Below are positions 16,044 through 24,950 of a stretch of DNA of 64,000 nt, in pieces; within the stretch, counting starts at the first letter, position 1; each line of letters opens with the position of its first letter. The notes under the pieces are model-generated. The model ran no database searches. It worked only from the letters and a program-made list of their open reading frames with translations, and was not told the origin of the DNA. The DNA comes from Salaquimonas sp041736675 (GTDB lineage: Bacteria; Pseudomonadota; Alphaproteobacteria; Rhizobiales; Rhizobiaceae): positions 175,475 to 239,474 of the forward strand of contig JBGSTD010000047.1 of NCBI GenBank assembly GCA_041736675.1, written 5' to 3'. The translations under genes were made by a program, and so were the position numbers.

Positions 16044-17093
16044 TCAGCCTATCATGTCCCAATTGAGCGCAGTTCCCGCTTCAATATCTTGTTTAGCGGC
16101 TTTTCCAAGAACATTGTCCAGATGTTTTGGCGCCAACCCAAAGCCCGGGCGAATGCTTCGAACATTTTCAACATTGAAAGGTTGGCCCTTTTTGATGTTC
16201 GCAACAACATAAAGTGAGCGACGAAACTGGGCATTGCCCTTCTCGCTTTCGGTACGCTCGTAATTAACGTGCCCCAGTGCCTGCCAAGCGATCCTGGCAT
16301 CGCGGCACAATTGGGCAAACTCTGCGGGTTCAAGCGAGAAGCTGTCATCGGGTCCGCCAGATGATCGGTCCATCGTGACGTGCTTTTCAATCAGGCATGC
16401 GCCCTGTGCGACAGCAGCAATGGCACTGACATTATCAATTGTGTGGTCAGAGAGCCCTGCAAGTACATCAAAACGGGCGGCCAGATCAGCGACGGTTTTA
16501 AGGTTGTATTCGCCGGGTGGAGCCGGATAACCGCTGACGCAATGCAAGACGATCAACTGGGTGCAACCGCCATCTTTCGCCGCTGCTATCGCTTCGGCAA
16601 TTTCGTCCTTGTCGGCCATTCCGGTCGAGATGATCATCGGCTTGCGCGTTGCGGCAACATATCGGATCAGCGGCAGATCAACCGCTTCAAAGGAGGCAAT
16701 CTTGTAAGCAGGCGCACCTAGATCTTCGAGCAGGTCCACCGCTGTCGGGTCGAAAGGGGAAGAGAAAATCGTGATATCAAGCGCGCGCGCCTTGTCAAAA
16801 AGCGGCTTGTGCCAGTCCCACGGCATGTGCGCCCATTCATAAAGCTCATAAAGACTTTTGCCGTCCCAAAGGCCACCCTTGATCTGAAATTCATCCTTGT
16901 CACTTTTAAAGGTTATTGTATCGGGATGGTAGGTCTGAAGCTTCAGCGCATCAGCACCTGCCTTTTTCGCCATTTCCATGATTTCGTAAGCACGCGAAAT
17001 TTGCCCGTTATGGTTGGCGGAGAGTTCTGCAATTATATAGGGTGGAAAATCAGGCCCAATGCTTCTACCCGCTATTTGAATTGACTTCGTCAT
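16044..17093 (-). CDS. pseI: Pseudaminic acid synthase
   Basis: 349 residues of the NeuB/PseI family. It condenses 2,4-diacetamido-2,4,6-trideoxy-L-altrose with phosphoenolpyruvate to give pseudaminic acid. The N-terminal TIM barrel starts with IIAELSANHNGQISRAYEIM and contains AGADALKLQTYHPDTITF, which is the PseI rather than the sialic-acid NeuB pattern. A C-terminal SAF (antifreeze-like) domain covers about residues 290-349. Its start overlaps the stop of the pseG-pseH fusion gene by four bases, so the two are translationally coupled. Product use: a nine-carbon sugar for flagellin, capsule or LPS. Confidence 0.93.
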   Translation of the reverse strand: MTKSIQIAGRSIGPDFPPYIIAELSANHNGQISRAYEIMEMAKKAGADALKLQTYHPDTITFKSDKDEFQIKGGLWDGKSLYELYEWAHMPWDWHKPLFDKARALDITIFSSPFDPTAVDLLEDLGAPAYKIASFEAVDLPLIRYVAATRKPMIISTGMADKDEIAEAIAAAKDGGCTQLIVLHCVSGYPAPPGEYNLKTVADLAARFDVLAGLSDHTIDNVSAIAAVAQGACLIEKHVTMDRSSGGPDDSFSLEPAEFAQLCRDARIAWQALGHVNYERTESEKGNAQFRRSLYVVANIKKGQPFNVENVRSIRPGFGLAPKHLDNVLGKAAKQDIEAGTALNWDMIG

Positions 17094-18538
17094 GATACGC
17101 CCCGCACATACTCTTTCAATGAAACCTGCTGATATCCCGCCTTGAGAAACAAGGTTGTTGAAGAAATGTTTTCAGGCAGCACTGTTGCGCAAATCGTTAG
17201 CTCCCTGTGCAGTTCTTCAATCCGTTTCAACGCCAGACCAGCAATACCAAGCTTTTGGAATTTTTCCGATATTAAAATGGAAATCAGGTAGCGTTTTTTT
17301 TCGAGGCGATCGAGGCGAACAAATCCTGCGGGTTTACCCTGATATTCAACAATGTGAAAATGGGTTGTTGTCCGCCTTATTCTGTCCTGCATCCAGCTTT
17401 CGTGCTCAGGCCAGGTTGGCGGCTCGGAATTGAGTGCAAAGCGGCGGGCATCAGGTTCGCATTGCCAATTATAGACCGTTTCAATGTCGCCCATCACCGC
17501 TTTACGCAAAATAACGGTCTGCCCATCCTTCGTGCGGTCCGATGAAAAATACTGGGCGATGCGACGCGCGCCAAGCCCGTCGACAAGTGCCAAAGCAGCG
17601 CGCTGCATTTCGAAATAATTTGTGTCTAGATTTTGCATTGCCATTGGCAATTGCGCCTCGACTTCATCGAGTGAACAGCGCTCGATTACACCGGCCTTCT
17701 CGAGTGCCGCAAGATTGTCTGTCTGATTATCTGCGATCTGGACAACGATGCTTGGAATACCAAGAACACAGCGCTCCCAGGCCATGCCACCCGGCGCGCC
17801 AATCGCGTGCGTGGTATCGGCAAGCATGGAAGGCATGTCGCCAACCCAATCATGAAACGCTGCTCCGGTCTTGTCGCAGAGTTTCCTTATCGCATCGAGG
17901 ACGTCAGGTTCGCCTGGCAACCCAACATCAATTTGGTCGAAAGTGGCCAACCCGTTTTCTTCCAGCGTTGTCAATGTTCTTAAAGTGAGGTCACCTGCAA
18001 GGCTTCCGCCAAAGCAGATCAACAAATTTCTTTTCGATGCGCCGGTTCCACCGATCCGCTCTTCACGCAAATCATAGTAGCGTTTTCCCAACAAGGCATA
18101 GTCGCTGCCGCACAATGCCGTTACCGGATTGGAGGCGGCGTATTCGGCGGGTTTGCGGCCAAGGGTTGGATCAATTATCAAAATGCCATCCACATGGTTG
18201 CGGACAAGATCGTCTATGACAGCAAGTGTTGCGACCAATGGCAAAACGGTTGTTTCCCATTGGCCATGAAGTTCATAATGATCAACTACCAGTGCGGTGC
18301 ACGCTTGCGCATCCAATATCTCAATTGTTTCGTGTGCGTTCTGATCTGAATCATCATTGATATGGAAAAATTCCATGCCGCTGTCTGATAGTTTTGCGCG
18401 GTGGGCAGGCATCAATTGTGAACAAACAAACAGGCAGTGATGGCCCTGATCCGTCAGGATATCAGCAAGCGAAAAACATCGCATGAAGTGCCCGGCGCCC
18501 ATAACAGGCGATGAATCAACCCGGAACGCAATGTTCAT
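17090..18538 (-). CDS. pseG: Fused PseG (UDP-sugar hydrolase) and PseH-like GNAT acetyltransferase
   Basis: 482 residues. Residues 1 to about 335 are PseG, a GT-B-fold hydrolase that removes UDP from UDP-2,4-diacetamido-2,4,6-trideoxy-beta-L-altropyranose: FRVDSSPVMGAGHFMRCFSL carries the GxGHxxR active-site histidine and LICFGGSLAGDLT the nucleotide loop. From about residue 345 a GNAT acetyltransferase domain follows (VILRKAVMGDIETVYNWQ, then SILISEKFQKLGIAGLALKR), in the role of PseH, which acetylates the 4-amino group. In many organisms these are separate proteins; a fusion links two steps that flank each other in the pathway. It overlaps pseF and pseI by four bases on each side. Confidence 0.9.
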   Translation of the reverse strand: MNIAFRVDSSPVMGAGHFMRCFSLADILTDQGHHCLFVCSQLMPAHRAKLSDSGMEFFHINDDSDQNAHETIEILDAQACTALVVDHYELHGQWETTVLPLVATLAVIDDLVRNHVDGILIIDPTLGRKPAEYAASNPVTALCGSDYALLGKRYYDLREERIGGTGASKRNLLICFGGSLAGDLTLRTLTTLEENGLATFDQIDVGLPGEPDVLDAIRKLCDKTGAAFHDWVGDMPSMLADTTHAIGAPGGMAWERCVLGIPSIVVQIADNQTDNLAALEKAGVIERCSLDEVEAQLPMAMQNLDTNYFEMQRAALALVDGLGARRIAQYFSSDRTKDGQTVILRKAVMGDIETVYNWQCEPDARRFALNSEPPTWPEHESWMQDRIRRTTTHFHIVEYQGKPAGFVRLDRLEKKRYLISILISEKFQKLGIAGLALKRIEELHRELTICATVLPENISSTTLFLKAGYQQVSLKEYVRGVS

Positions 18539-19218
18539 TGTCGGTCCAATCCGATGGCGCGAAACATGGCTTCCGCCCTTGACCAGTCTTCGTGCGTGTC
18601 GATGTCCTGAACCCGGTAAGACGGCAATTTTACCATCGCGGAGTTGGAGGAGAAAATCGGTATTGCTGCAGAAAAGGCAGCAGGCGTTCCCCAGTAGAAC
18701 TGGCCTGCATCGTGAAAGGCGGGCTCCAGATCCTGACTTCGGGTCAGTTCATGTTCGGGTTGAAACATCGAGACGCTGCCGTCGCTGTTTTCCTTCAAGG
18801 CGCGCTGTATCGGAAAGCCGAACTGGGTAGCGGAAAACACATAGTCGCGTTTGTCCTGGCGCAACAACTTTTCACCCAGAACAAGATCGTCTACCTGAAT
18901 AAAAGGCGCGGTGGCGTAGATGCAGCAAAGCGGCTCATCTGACTTGAGAAAATCGGCAGCATGGCGCATCACATCTCGCGTTGTGGCAAAGTCATCAGAC
19001 AGTTCGGGTGGGCGCACAAATGGTGTCTGCGCGCCGAGACTTCGCCCCAGATCAGCAATTTCCGCATTATCGGTTGAAAGAACGATACGCTCAAACAACC
19101 CGCTCGCGATGAGTGTTTCGAGCGTCCACTGCAGCATCGGCTTGCCGCAGAAGTCGCGGATGTTTTTCCGTGGAATGCGCTTGCTTCCACCGCGGGCGGG
19201 GATAACCGCGATGCTCAC
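18535..19218 (-). CDS. pseF: Pseudaminic acid cytidylyltransferase
   Basis: 227 residues of the CMP-NeuAc synthetase family; it activates pseudaminic acid with CTP to CMP-pseudaminic acid. The N-terminal nucleotide-binding motif is IPARGGSKRIPRKNI (about residues 6-20), and STDNAEIADLGRSLGAQ and the metal-site region CIYATAPFIQ follow. The C-terminal YRVQDIDTHEDWSRAE matches the conserved DIDTxEDW signature of PseF. It overlaps pseC upstream and the pseG-pseH fusion downstream by four bases each. Confidence 0.93.
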   Translation of the reverse strand: MSIAVIPARGGSKRIPRKNIRDFCGKPMLQWTLETLIASGLFERIVLSTDNAEIADLGRSLGAQTPFVRPPELSDDFATTRDVMRHAADFLKSDEPLCCIYATAPFIQVDDLVLGEKLLRQDKRDYVFSATQFGFPIQRALKENSDGSVSMFQPEHELTRSQDLEPAFHDAGQFYWGTPAAFSAAIPIFSSNSAMVKLPSYRVQDIDTHEDWSRAEAMFRAIGLDRQ

Positions 19219-20375
19219 AACAATAAACTCCGTAATGTTTCAACAACCTTTTCCTGCTCCGGTTTTGTCAACGTTGGATACATGGGAAGGCTGATCGCTG
19301 TTTTGTAATATGCTTCCGCCAAAGGGAAATCGCCTTCCACAAATCCCATCTGTCGGTAATAGGGTTGGGTGTGGACGGGAATGTAATGAAGCTGAACGAG
19401 AATCCCCTGCTTGCGCAATCCTTCAAACAATTGGAGATGGCTGAGTTTGGCTTCTTCCGGTTTCAGACGGACGATATAAAGGTGAAAGGCCGAGTAACAA
19501 TCAGACGGACGTTTGGGCAGCAATAGCGGCAGATTTTTAAGAGCCTTGTCGTAACGACCCGCAATTGTATGGCGTTTTGCTGTGATCTTTTCCAGCCGCT
19601 GCAACTGGCTGTTGCCTAGCGCTGCCTGCAACTCTGTCATCCGGTAATTGAGACCTAACTCCAATTGCTGGTAATACCATGGTCCATCGGGAGCATGGGT
19701 CATCAATTTTGGATCCCGGGTTATCCCGTGGCTGCGTAACATTACCATTTTTTTGGCGAGCGCAGGATCATTGGTCGTGTTCATGCCGCCTTCGGCAGTG
19801 GTGATGATTTTGACGGGATGAAACGAAAAGACACAGATATCGGAATACCGGCAATTGCCAATCGGCTCGCCCGTGTATTTTCCGCCGATGCAGTGCGAGG
19901 CGTCCTCGATCACCCTGAAACCGTATTCCTTTGCGAGACGGCTGATGCCTTCCATATCGCAGGAAAGGCCTGCCATGTGGACGGGAGTAACGACGTCTGG
20001 CAACTGCTGGCCCCTGGCTTTTGCTGCTGCGAGTTTTTCTTCCAGTTTTTTAACCGAAAGGTTGAATGTCTCAGGGTCGATATCGACAAAATCAACCATG
20101 GCGCCACAAAGCAGCGCAGCATTGGAGGTGGCTACAAACGTGATCGGCGATGTCCAGACCAGGGAGCCTTTGCCAACGCCAAGGGCAAGATAGGCAATGT
20201 GCAGGGATGATGTAGCGCTGTTGGTGGCAATGGCGAATTTGACATTGCAATGGGTGGCAATGTTCTTTTCAAATTTTTCAACAACCGGGCCGCCGGTAAG
20301 CGAGTCCGATTGCAAAACGGCAGTAACTGCCTTGATATCTTTTCGGGTTACATTGTGGCGGCCATAAGGGATCAT
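19215..20375 (-). CDS. pseC: UDP-4-amino-4,6-dideoxy-N-acetyl-beta-L-altrosamine transaminase
   Basis: 386 residues from ATG 20375 (MIPYGRHNVTRKDI); an in-frame TTG at 20435 is possible but adds an unusual N-terminus. It is a PLP aminotransferase of the DegT/DnrJ/EryC1 family. The start sequence IPYGRHNVTRKDIKAV is characteristic of PseC. The cofactor lysine lies in FSFHPVKIITTAEGGM (about 185-200), the PLP-facing aspartate in VIEDASHCIGG. It converts the 4-keto product of PseB to the 4-amino sugar. It is the first gene of the minus-strand pse operon. pseB, the dehydratase that supplies its substrate, is not present in the window. Confidence 0.92.
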   Translation of the reverse strand: MIPYGRHNVTRKDIKAVTAVLQSDSLTGGPVVEKFEKNIATHCNVKFAIATNSATSSLHIAYLALGVGKGSLVWTSPITFVATSNAALLCGAMVDFVDIDPETFNLSVKKLEEKLAAAKARGQQLPDVVTPVHMAGLSCDMEGISRLAKEYGFRVIEDASHCIGGKYTGEPIGNCRYSDICVFSFHPVKIITTAEGGMNTTNDPALAKKMVMLRSHGITRDPKLMTHAPDGPWYYQQLELGLNYRMTELQAALGNSQLQRLEKITAKRHTIAGRYDKALKNLPLLLPKRPSDCYSAFHLYIVRLKPEEAKLSHLQLFEGLRKQGILVQLHYIPVHTQPYYRQMGFVEGDFPLAEAYYKTAISLPMYPTLTKPEQEKVVETLRSLLL

Positions 20376-20595
20376 GAATGTCGTCTTATAAATGGAGGTG
20401 GCAAGAGGTATCGCCAGAAAGCCATACGCTGTCAACCTGGATTGGAGGCACGCCTGTGATCACGACAGCGGCGGCGCACCACATTGTTTGATAGCTCAAA
20501 CAGCAGCAAAAACACCGGCATGCTCCAGAGAACCAACTTGAAGTGTTCTATTATTCGTTTATGTCAGTGAAACAAACATTTTGCTCAACAATCCC

Positions 20596-21993
20596 ATGGA
20601 AACCGGAACCTTGAAGCCTGCATCAAAAATAGCGCTTGTCGGATTCACAATCGCCCAGGCCAAGGTTTTCCGGGACTGCGGTCTTGATGTTTGCGGCCAC
20701 ATCTATACCGGGAAAGCCAGACCGGAAAATGAGGATGATCTGGCGACCCTCAGCTTCGAGCGGTTCAAAAAATTTGAATATCCGCATTTTCATAAGAATC
20801 AATTGAAAGACAGGAAACCGGAACTGCCTGATGCGGAAGCGCTTTCCTATTTCGTCCGCTGCGTTGAACGTTGGGACTGGTCGAAAGAGTTGGTCAACGA
20901 CTGGACTGACTACCAGCACCTTTATTCGATTGCGTCTGACTTTTCTGATACCTGGCTAAATCATTGCCAACCGGACGTTCTCATTTTCTCGAATGTTCCC
21001 CATCAAGGGGCACTCATTTCCCTCTATTATCTTGCAAGAAAACGGGGCATCAAAACCATCCTCTTCATGCAAAGCCATGTTGCCACCCACTCCTATGCGG
21101 TAACCCATTGGGGGGAACTTGGCCGGGCTCCAGTCCTGCCGCGCAGCGATGGGTATGAATTTGACATTACGCCTCCCTCAAAGCCGCCTTTTTACATGGC
21201 AACCATTCGTACCGACATTGCGCGTGCCCTCTATTGCATTGGAAGTATCACAAGAGCGAAGCTGATAATTGGACTGGGACTTACCGGTTTCAGTGCGGAT
21301 CGCAGGCGCCAAAGCTTCAACCGCAATCTTGGCCGGTTAAAAAAGGAGAAGGAAAACCTCTATTATTTCAATGCCACCAGCAAATTTTTTACCTGCAAAC
21401 TTGATGAACTCAAAGACAAGGAGTTCATCTATTTTCCCCTGCACTTGCAACCCGAGATGACGACCGACATTTTGGGCAATGAATTTGCGGATCAGGCATT
21501 GGCGCTTGAAGTATTACGCGAACGCGTGCCGGCACACATCCCTATTGCAGTAAAAGAAAATCCAAAGCAGCGCAGCCAGATGCGCGGTCCTGCATTTTTT
21601 GAGCGGTTGAAACGAATTCCGAACCTCATTGGAATTGACCGGAACACGCCAAGTTTTGATTTGATCCGCCAATCAAAGGCGGTTGCAACGATCACGGGAA
21701 CCGCGGGATGGGAATCTGTCTTGATGGGCAAACCGGTGATCGGTTTTGGGGATACCTATTGGAGCGCACTGCCTGGTGTTTTTCATATTCACGACAAGTG
21801 GACATGGAGCGAAGTTGCGGCATTTGGTTTTGACAAGGAGAAACTGAAAGAAGGCGCTGATCGGCTTGGCAAAACGATGTGGCCAGGCATGGTGGACATG
21901 GATTACATTCCTGAAATCGAGAATTTTGATGCTGACATGAATTCAGCCAAACTGGCCGGATCAATTTCAAATCTGCTTGAGCGGTGGCAATGA
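20596..21993 (+). CDS. Capsule polysaccharide biosynthesis-like protein
   Basis: 465 residues from ATG 20596 (TTG 20581 is in frame; no clear ribosome site for either). The C-terminal half resembles the Caps_synth (KpsC/KpsS-like) family: FIYFPLHLQPEMTTDILGNE, AVKENPKQ and the donor-site region AVATITGTAGWESVLMGKPV. Family members build or attach the Kdo linker or other sugars of capsular polysaccharides and have a GT-B-like fold. It is cytoplasmic, with no membrane segment. It is divergent from pseC and coupled to the next gene by an ATGA overlap. It is therefore a candidate transferase using CMP-pseudaminic acid, which is inferred from context. Confidence 0.75.
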   Translation: METGTLKPASKIALVGFTIAQAKVFRDCGLDVCGHIYTGKARPENEDDLATLSFERFKKFEYPHFHKNQLKDRKPELPDAEALSYFVRCVERWDWSKELVNDWTDYQHLYSIASDFSDTWLNHCQPDVLIFSNVPHQGALISLYYLARKRGIKTILFMQSHVATHSYAVTHWGELGRAPVLPRSDGYEFDITPPSKPPFYMATIRTDIARALYCIGSITRAKLIIGLGLTGFSADRRRQSFNRNLGRLKKEKENLYYFNATSKFFTCKLDELKDKEFIYFPLHLQPEMTTDILGNEFADQALALEVLRERVPAHIPIAVKENPKQRSQMRGPAFFERLKRIPNLIGIDRNTPSFDLIRQSKAVATITGTAGWESVLMGKPVIGFGDTYWSALPGVFHIHDKWTWSEVAAFGFDKEKLKEGADRLGKTMWPGMVDMDYIPEIENFDADMNSAKLAGSISNLLERWQ

Positions 21994-23333
21994 GCAATCA
22001 AGGCAAACCATGGCTGATCATCCCGGTCGAGGTGCAATCGCGCGAAATGCCGGGCAAATTGCTCTTGGCAAATCTTGCCGTTGAGCGCGGCTACCGCGTC
22101 ATTCTGGGCAAGGACACCACCATCCGGCGGCTTGCGCCCTTTCTGCCCAAGGGAGTTATCTACGACAAGAGTCTCGGCCTTGCCCGGCACGGAAAACCGC
22201 AACGTTTCAAGCGTCTCGGCCACAAGGTCGTCGTGATGGATGAGGAGAGCACCGGATTTTACGGCTCTCCCGACCGCTTTCTGGGTGTCCGGTTGTCCGA
22301 AGAAACACTCAATTGCAGCGAGCGGTGGTTTTGCATTTCGAACCAACTGCGCGAACATGCAATCAGGGAATATCCCGGCCATGCCAGCCAGTTTGTTGTA
22401 TCGGGCCTTGCCAGAACCGATATCTGGAGAAAAGCTTTTCAACCGCTTTTTCAAGACGAAGTTGATGCGATCCGAGCCGAACACGGCAGGTATATTCTCT
22501 TCTGCTCTAACTTTGGCGGCATCATTCATGCGCGCGGTGAACACTTTGTACGTCGCCAGCTCAGGACGCAATCCAAGGCCTATGCCAAGACCGAGGAGGA
22601 GTTCGAGCAGATATTTGTGCAGGGACGCAAAAACCTCGACGCGTTCATCGAGGTGTTGCCGAAAATCAAATCGTGGTTTCCCGGTCACAAACTGATTGTG
22701 CGGCCGCATCCCTCGGAGTCTGTCGAATTCTGGCAATCCAGCCTGGATGGAATTGAGAATTGCGCGGTCGTTTCCAACACCATTGCAACGCCGTGGATTC
22801 TCGGGTCGGATTGCCTTTTCCACCACGGATGCACAACCGGAATAGAAGCAGAGATAATGGGGAAAAGCCACGTTATGTATGCGCCTTTTCCTGATGATCA
22901 TCATGATACGAGAGTCATGGAGGCATTCGCCCCAATCGTCAAAGATGAAAATGCATTGCGCGCATTGATGGAAGAACTTGTTAATGGCGGCAAGACCATC
23001 GGCAGGGATATTTCTGCCAAGGAGGAGTTCTACTCCAATCTTTCAGGAAGATTGGCAAGCGACTTGATCATGGACGAAGTTGACAAGATCGCACTGCCCG
23101 GCAAGGATTTTCCTGCGTGGTTTGGCCTTGTCCGCTTTTCACCCCGCATGGTGATGGCAGATTTCAAGCTGCGTACAAAAAGGGATCGGGCCTATTCCGG
23201 CCAGAAATGGAAGGGGACTTCGGTTAACGAGATTCGCTCGATCTCGGAAAAAATAAGACACGTGACCGGCGCAAAATGTGCGCTGGTGGTTTCGGAAAAA
23301 ATCCCACATCTTTTTGTTCTGGACGCAAACTGA
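21990..23333 (+). CDS. Surface carbohydrate biosynthesis protein (GT-B-like)
   Basis: 447 residues; the start is the ATG of an ATGA overlap with the upstream stop. The N-terminus, PWLIIPVEVQSREMPGKLLL, and the RVILGKDTTIRRLAPFLPKG segment are typical of proteins annotated as surface carbohydrate biosynthesis protein. A donor-site-like region occurs at about 260-300 (WILGSDCLFHHGCTTGIEAE) and a phosphate/sugar loop at KLIVRPHPSE (about 232). No membrane segment. It probably acts with the preceding capsule-type gene on a pseudaminic-acid-containing surface polymer; acceptor and linkage cannot be read from the sequence. Confidence 0.7.
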   Translation: MSNQGKPWLIIPVEVQSREMPGKLLLANLAVERGYRVILGKDTTIRRLAPFLPKGVIYDKSLGLARHGKPQRFKRLGHKVVVMDEESTGFYGSPDRFLGVRLSEETLNCSERWFCISNQLREHAIREYPGHASQFVVSGLARTDIWRKAFQPLFQDEVDAIRAEHGRYILFCSNFGGIIHARGEHFVRRQLRTQSKAYAKTEEEFEQIFVQGRKNLDAFIEVLPKIKSWFPGHKLIVRPHPSESVEFWQSSLDGIENCAVVSNTIATPWILGSDCLFHHGCTTGIEAEIMGKSHVMYAPFPDDHHDTRVMEAFAPIVKDENALRALMEELVNGGKTIGRDISAKEEFYSNLSGRLASDLIMDEVDKIALPGKDFPAWFGLVRFSPRMVMADFKLRTKRDRAYSGQKWKGTSVNEIRSISEKIRHVTGAKCALVVSEKIPHLFVLDAN

Positions 23334-23362
23334 CACCTATTCCTATCGGTTTTCGGTGTCAG
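23330..23362 (+). terminator. Possible hairpin terminator after the surface-carbohydrate genes
   Basis: CTGACACC (23330-23337, containing the stop codon) pairs with GGTGTCAG (23355-23362) across a 17-base loop. T-rich sequence appears only about 16 bases later (CCGTTTTT), so this is a weak candidate. The rest of the gap to 23579 contains a RutR-like site. Confidence 0.35.
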
Positions 23363-23480
23363 ACCAAGACCTTCCGTTTTTACATTGGACTCAAATAGCA
23401 GGCTGTAGTTTCAACCTCAGTTGAACTTTACTCAGGTTCCTCGCAGTTCCTGAAGCACGATTTTGCGCATTTTAAAAAAA

Positions 23481-23496
23481 TTGACCATTTGATAAA
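23481..23496. promoter_or_regulatory. RutR-like operator upstream of preT
   Basis: TTGACCATTTGATAAA matches the E. coli RutR consensus TTGACCA-NN-TGGTCAA at 12 of 14 fixed positions, with a perfect left half. It lies 84-99 bases before the preT start. TTGACC could also serve as a -35 element with TGCAAT 17 bases downstream, so binding would block transcription. A RutR-like regulator is encoded at 27305-27937. Confidence 0.6.
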
Positions 23497-23579
23497 TTTT
23501 TCTTGCAATGTCCAAAAATCAAGACTCTAATATCCCAGCAGATTGCGAATGCTTCAGAAAATTGTGTTGGAGGAATTGG

Positions 23580-24950
23580 ATGGACAGCAAGCAGTTGAAA
23601 GATGGTATAGAAGCGGGGCGGCTTGGCAAAAAAGAACTGGCCGCCAATTTTTCCGATCTCCATCCTGCTCTCGACCGACACGAAGCATTGGTTGCTTCGG
23701 ACCGCTGCTACTTCTGCCATGATGCTCCCTGTGTGACCGCCTGCCCCAGCGACATTGATATTCCGATGTTCATCCGGCAAATCTCGACTGGCAATGCTCT
23801 TGGTGCCGCCAAGACAATCTTCGATCAGAATATAATGGGTGGCATGTGCGCGCGCGTCTGCCCCACGGAGACCTTGTGCGAGCAGGCCTGCGTGCGCGAA
23901 CTGGCCGAAGGCAAGCCCGTTAAAATCGGCCAGTTGCAACGCTTTGCCACCGACGAGGCGATGATCCAGAACAAGCAGTTTTTTAAACGTGGAAAATCCA
24001 CCGGCAAGAAAATTGCAATTGTTGGCGGCGGACCTGCGGGCCTATCCTGCGCGCACCGTCTCGCTGTTCATGGGCATGACGTTACCATTTTCGACAGCCG
24101 CAAAAAGCCTGGCGGTTTGAATGAATATGGCATTGCCGCTTATAAATCAGTTGATGATTTTGCACGGAAAGAAGTTGAATATATCACCGCGATTGGCGGC
24201 ATTGAAATTATTACCAGCAAGAAGGTTGGCAAAGACCTGTCTCTGGAAAAACTTCAGAACGACTATGATGCCGTTTTTCTCGGCATGGGACTTTCAGGTG
24301 TCAATGATCTCGGTCTCAAGCACAAAAACGCTGACGGCATGGAAAGCGCTGTGGATTTCATCGCTGATTTGCGTCAGGCAAAATCGAAGGAGAAGCTGGC
24401 GGTTGGACGCAAGGTTGTCGTGATCGGCGGCGGCATGACAGCCATCGACTGCGCTGTCCAGGCCAAGCTTCTGGGCGCTGAAGAGGTAACGATCTGCTAT
24501 CGCCGTGGACAGGAACACATGAATGCATCCCCCTTTGAGCAGGAACTTGCTGCGGCGAAAGGGGTCAGCATACGCCACTGGGTCATGCCTCACAAAATCA
24601 AGGCACCAAAAGGCAAGGTTTCGGGCATCGAACTTGAATATACCGAGTTGAAAAGTGGCAAGCTTGTTGGCACCGGAAAGAGACTAAAACTCGAAGCTGA
24701 CCAGATTTTCAGCGCGATTGGTCAGACATTGATCGCAGACGATCTTGACGGTGCCGCAAAATCAATCCGGATGGACAACGGAAAAATCGCTGTCGACACT
24801 GAAGGTAAAACTTCACTTGCCGGAGTTTGGGCAGGCGGCGATTGCACCAATCAGGGTGAAGATTTGACAGTGACGGCCGTGGCGCAGGGACGGGATGCAG
24901 CAGAGAGCATTCATTTGGCGCTGAGCGGCACAGGAGAAAATCATGGCTGA
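23580..24950 (+). CDS. preT: NAD-dependent dihydropyrimidine dehydrogenase, flavin/Fe-S subunit
   Basis: 456 residues from ATG 23580, fixed by GGAGG seven bases upstream. The N-terminal Fe-S domain carries cysteines in CYFCHDAPCVTACPSDIDIP and GGMCARVCPTETLCEQAC. A glutamate-synthase small-subunit-like oxidoreductase follows, with FAD motif IAIVGGGPAGLSCAH (about 145) and NAD motif VVVIGGGMTAIDCAVQA (about 280). With PreA it forms the enzyme that reduces uracil and thymine to their 5,6-dihydro forms using NADH, the first step of reductive pyrimidine degradation. It overlaps preA by eight bases. A RutR-like site lies in front. Confidence 0.93.
   Translation: MDSKQLKDGIEAGRLGKKELAANFSDLHPALDRHEALVASDRCYFCHDAPCVTACPSDIDIPMFIRQISTGNALGAAKTIFDQNIMGGMCARVCPTETLCEQACVRELAEGKPVKIGQLQRFATDEAMIQNKQFFKRGKSTGKKIAIVGGGPAGLSCAHRLAVHGHDVTIFDSRKKPGGLNEYGIAAYKSVDDFARKEVEYITAIGGIEIITSKKVGKDLSLEKLQNDYDAVFLGMGLSGVNDLGLKHKNADGMESAVDFIADLRQAKSKEKLAVGRKVVVIGGGMTAIDCAVQAKLLGAEEVTICYRRGQEHMNASPFEQELAAAKGVSIRHWVMPHKIKAPKGKVSGIELEYTELKSGKLVGTGKRLKLEADQIFSAIGQTLIADDLDGAAKSIRMDNGKIAVDTEGKTSLAGVWAGGDCTNQGEDLTVTAVAQGRDAAESIHLALSGTGENHG

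Noticed and set aside
21903..22904. 333-codon minus-strand open frame opposite the surface-carbohydrate gene
   Set aside because: Fully antisense to a gene with family motifs; no domain seen.
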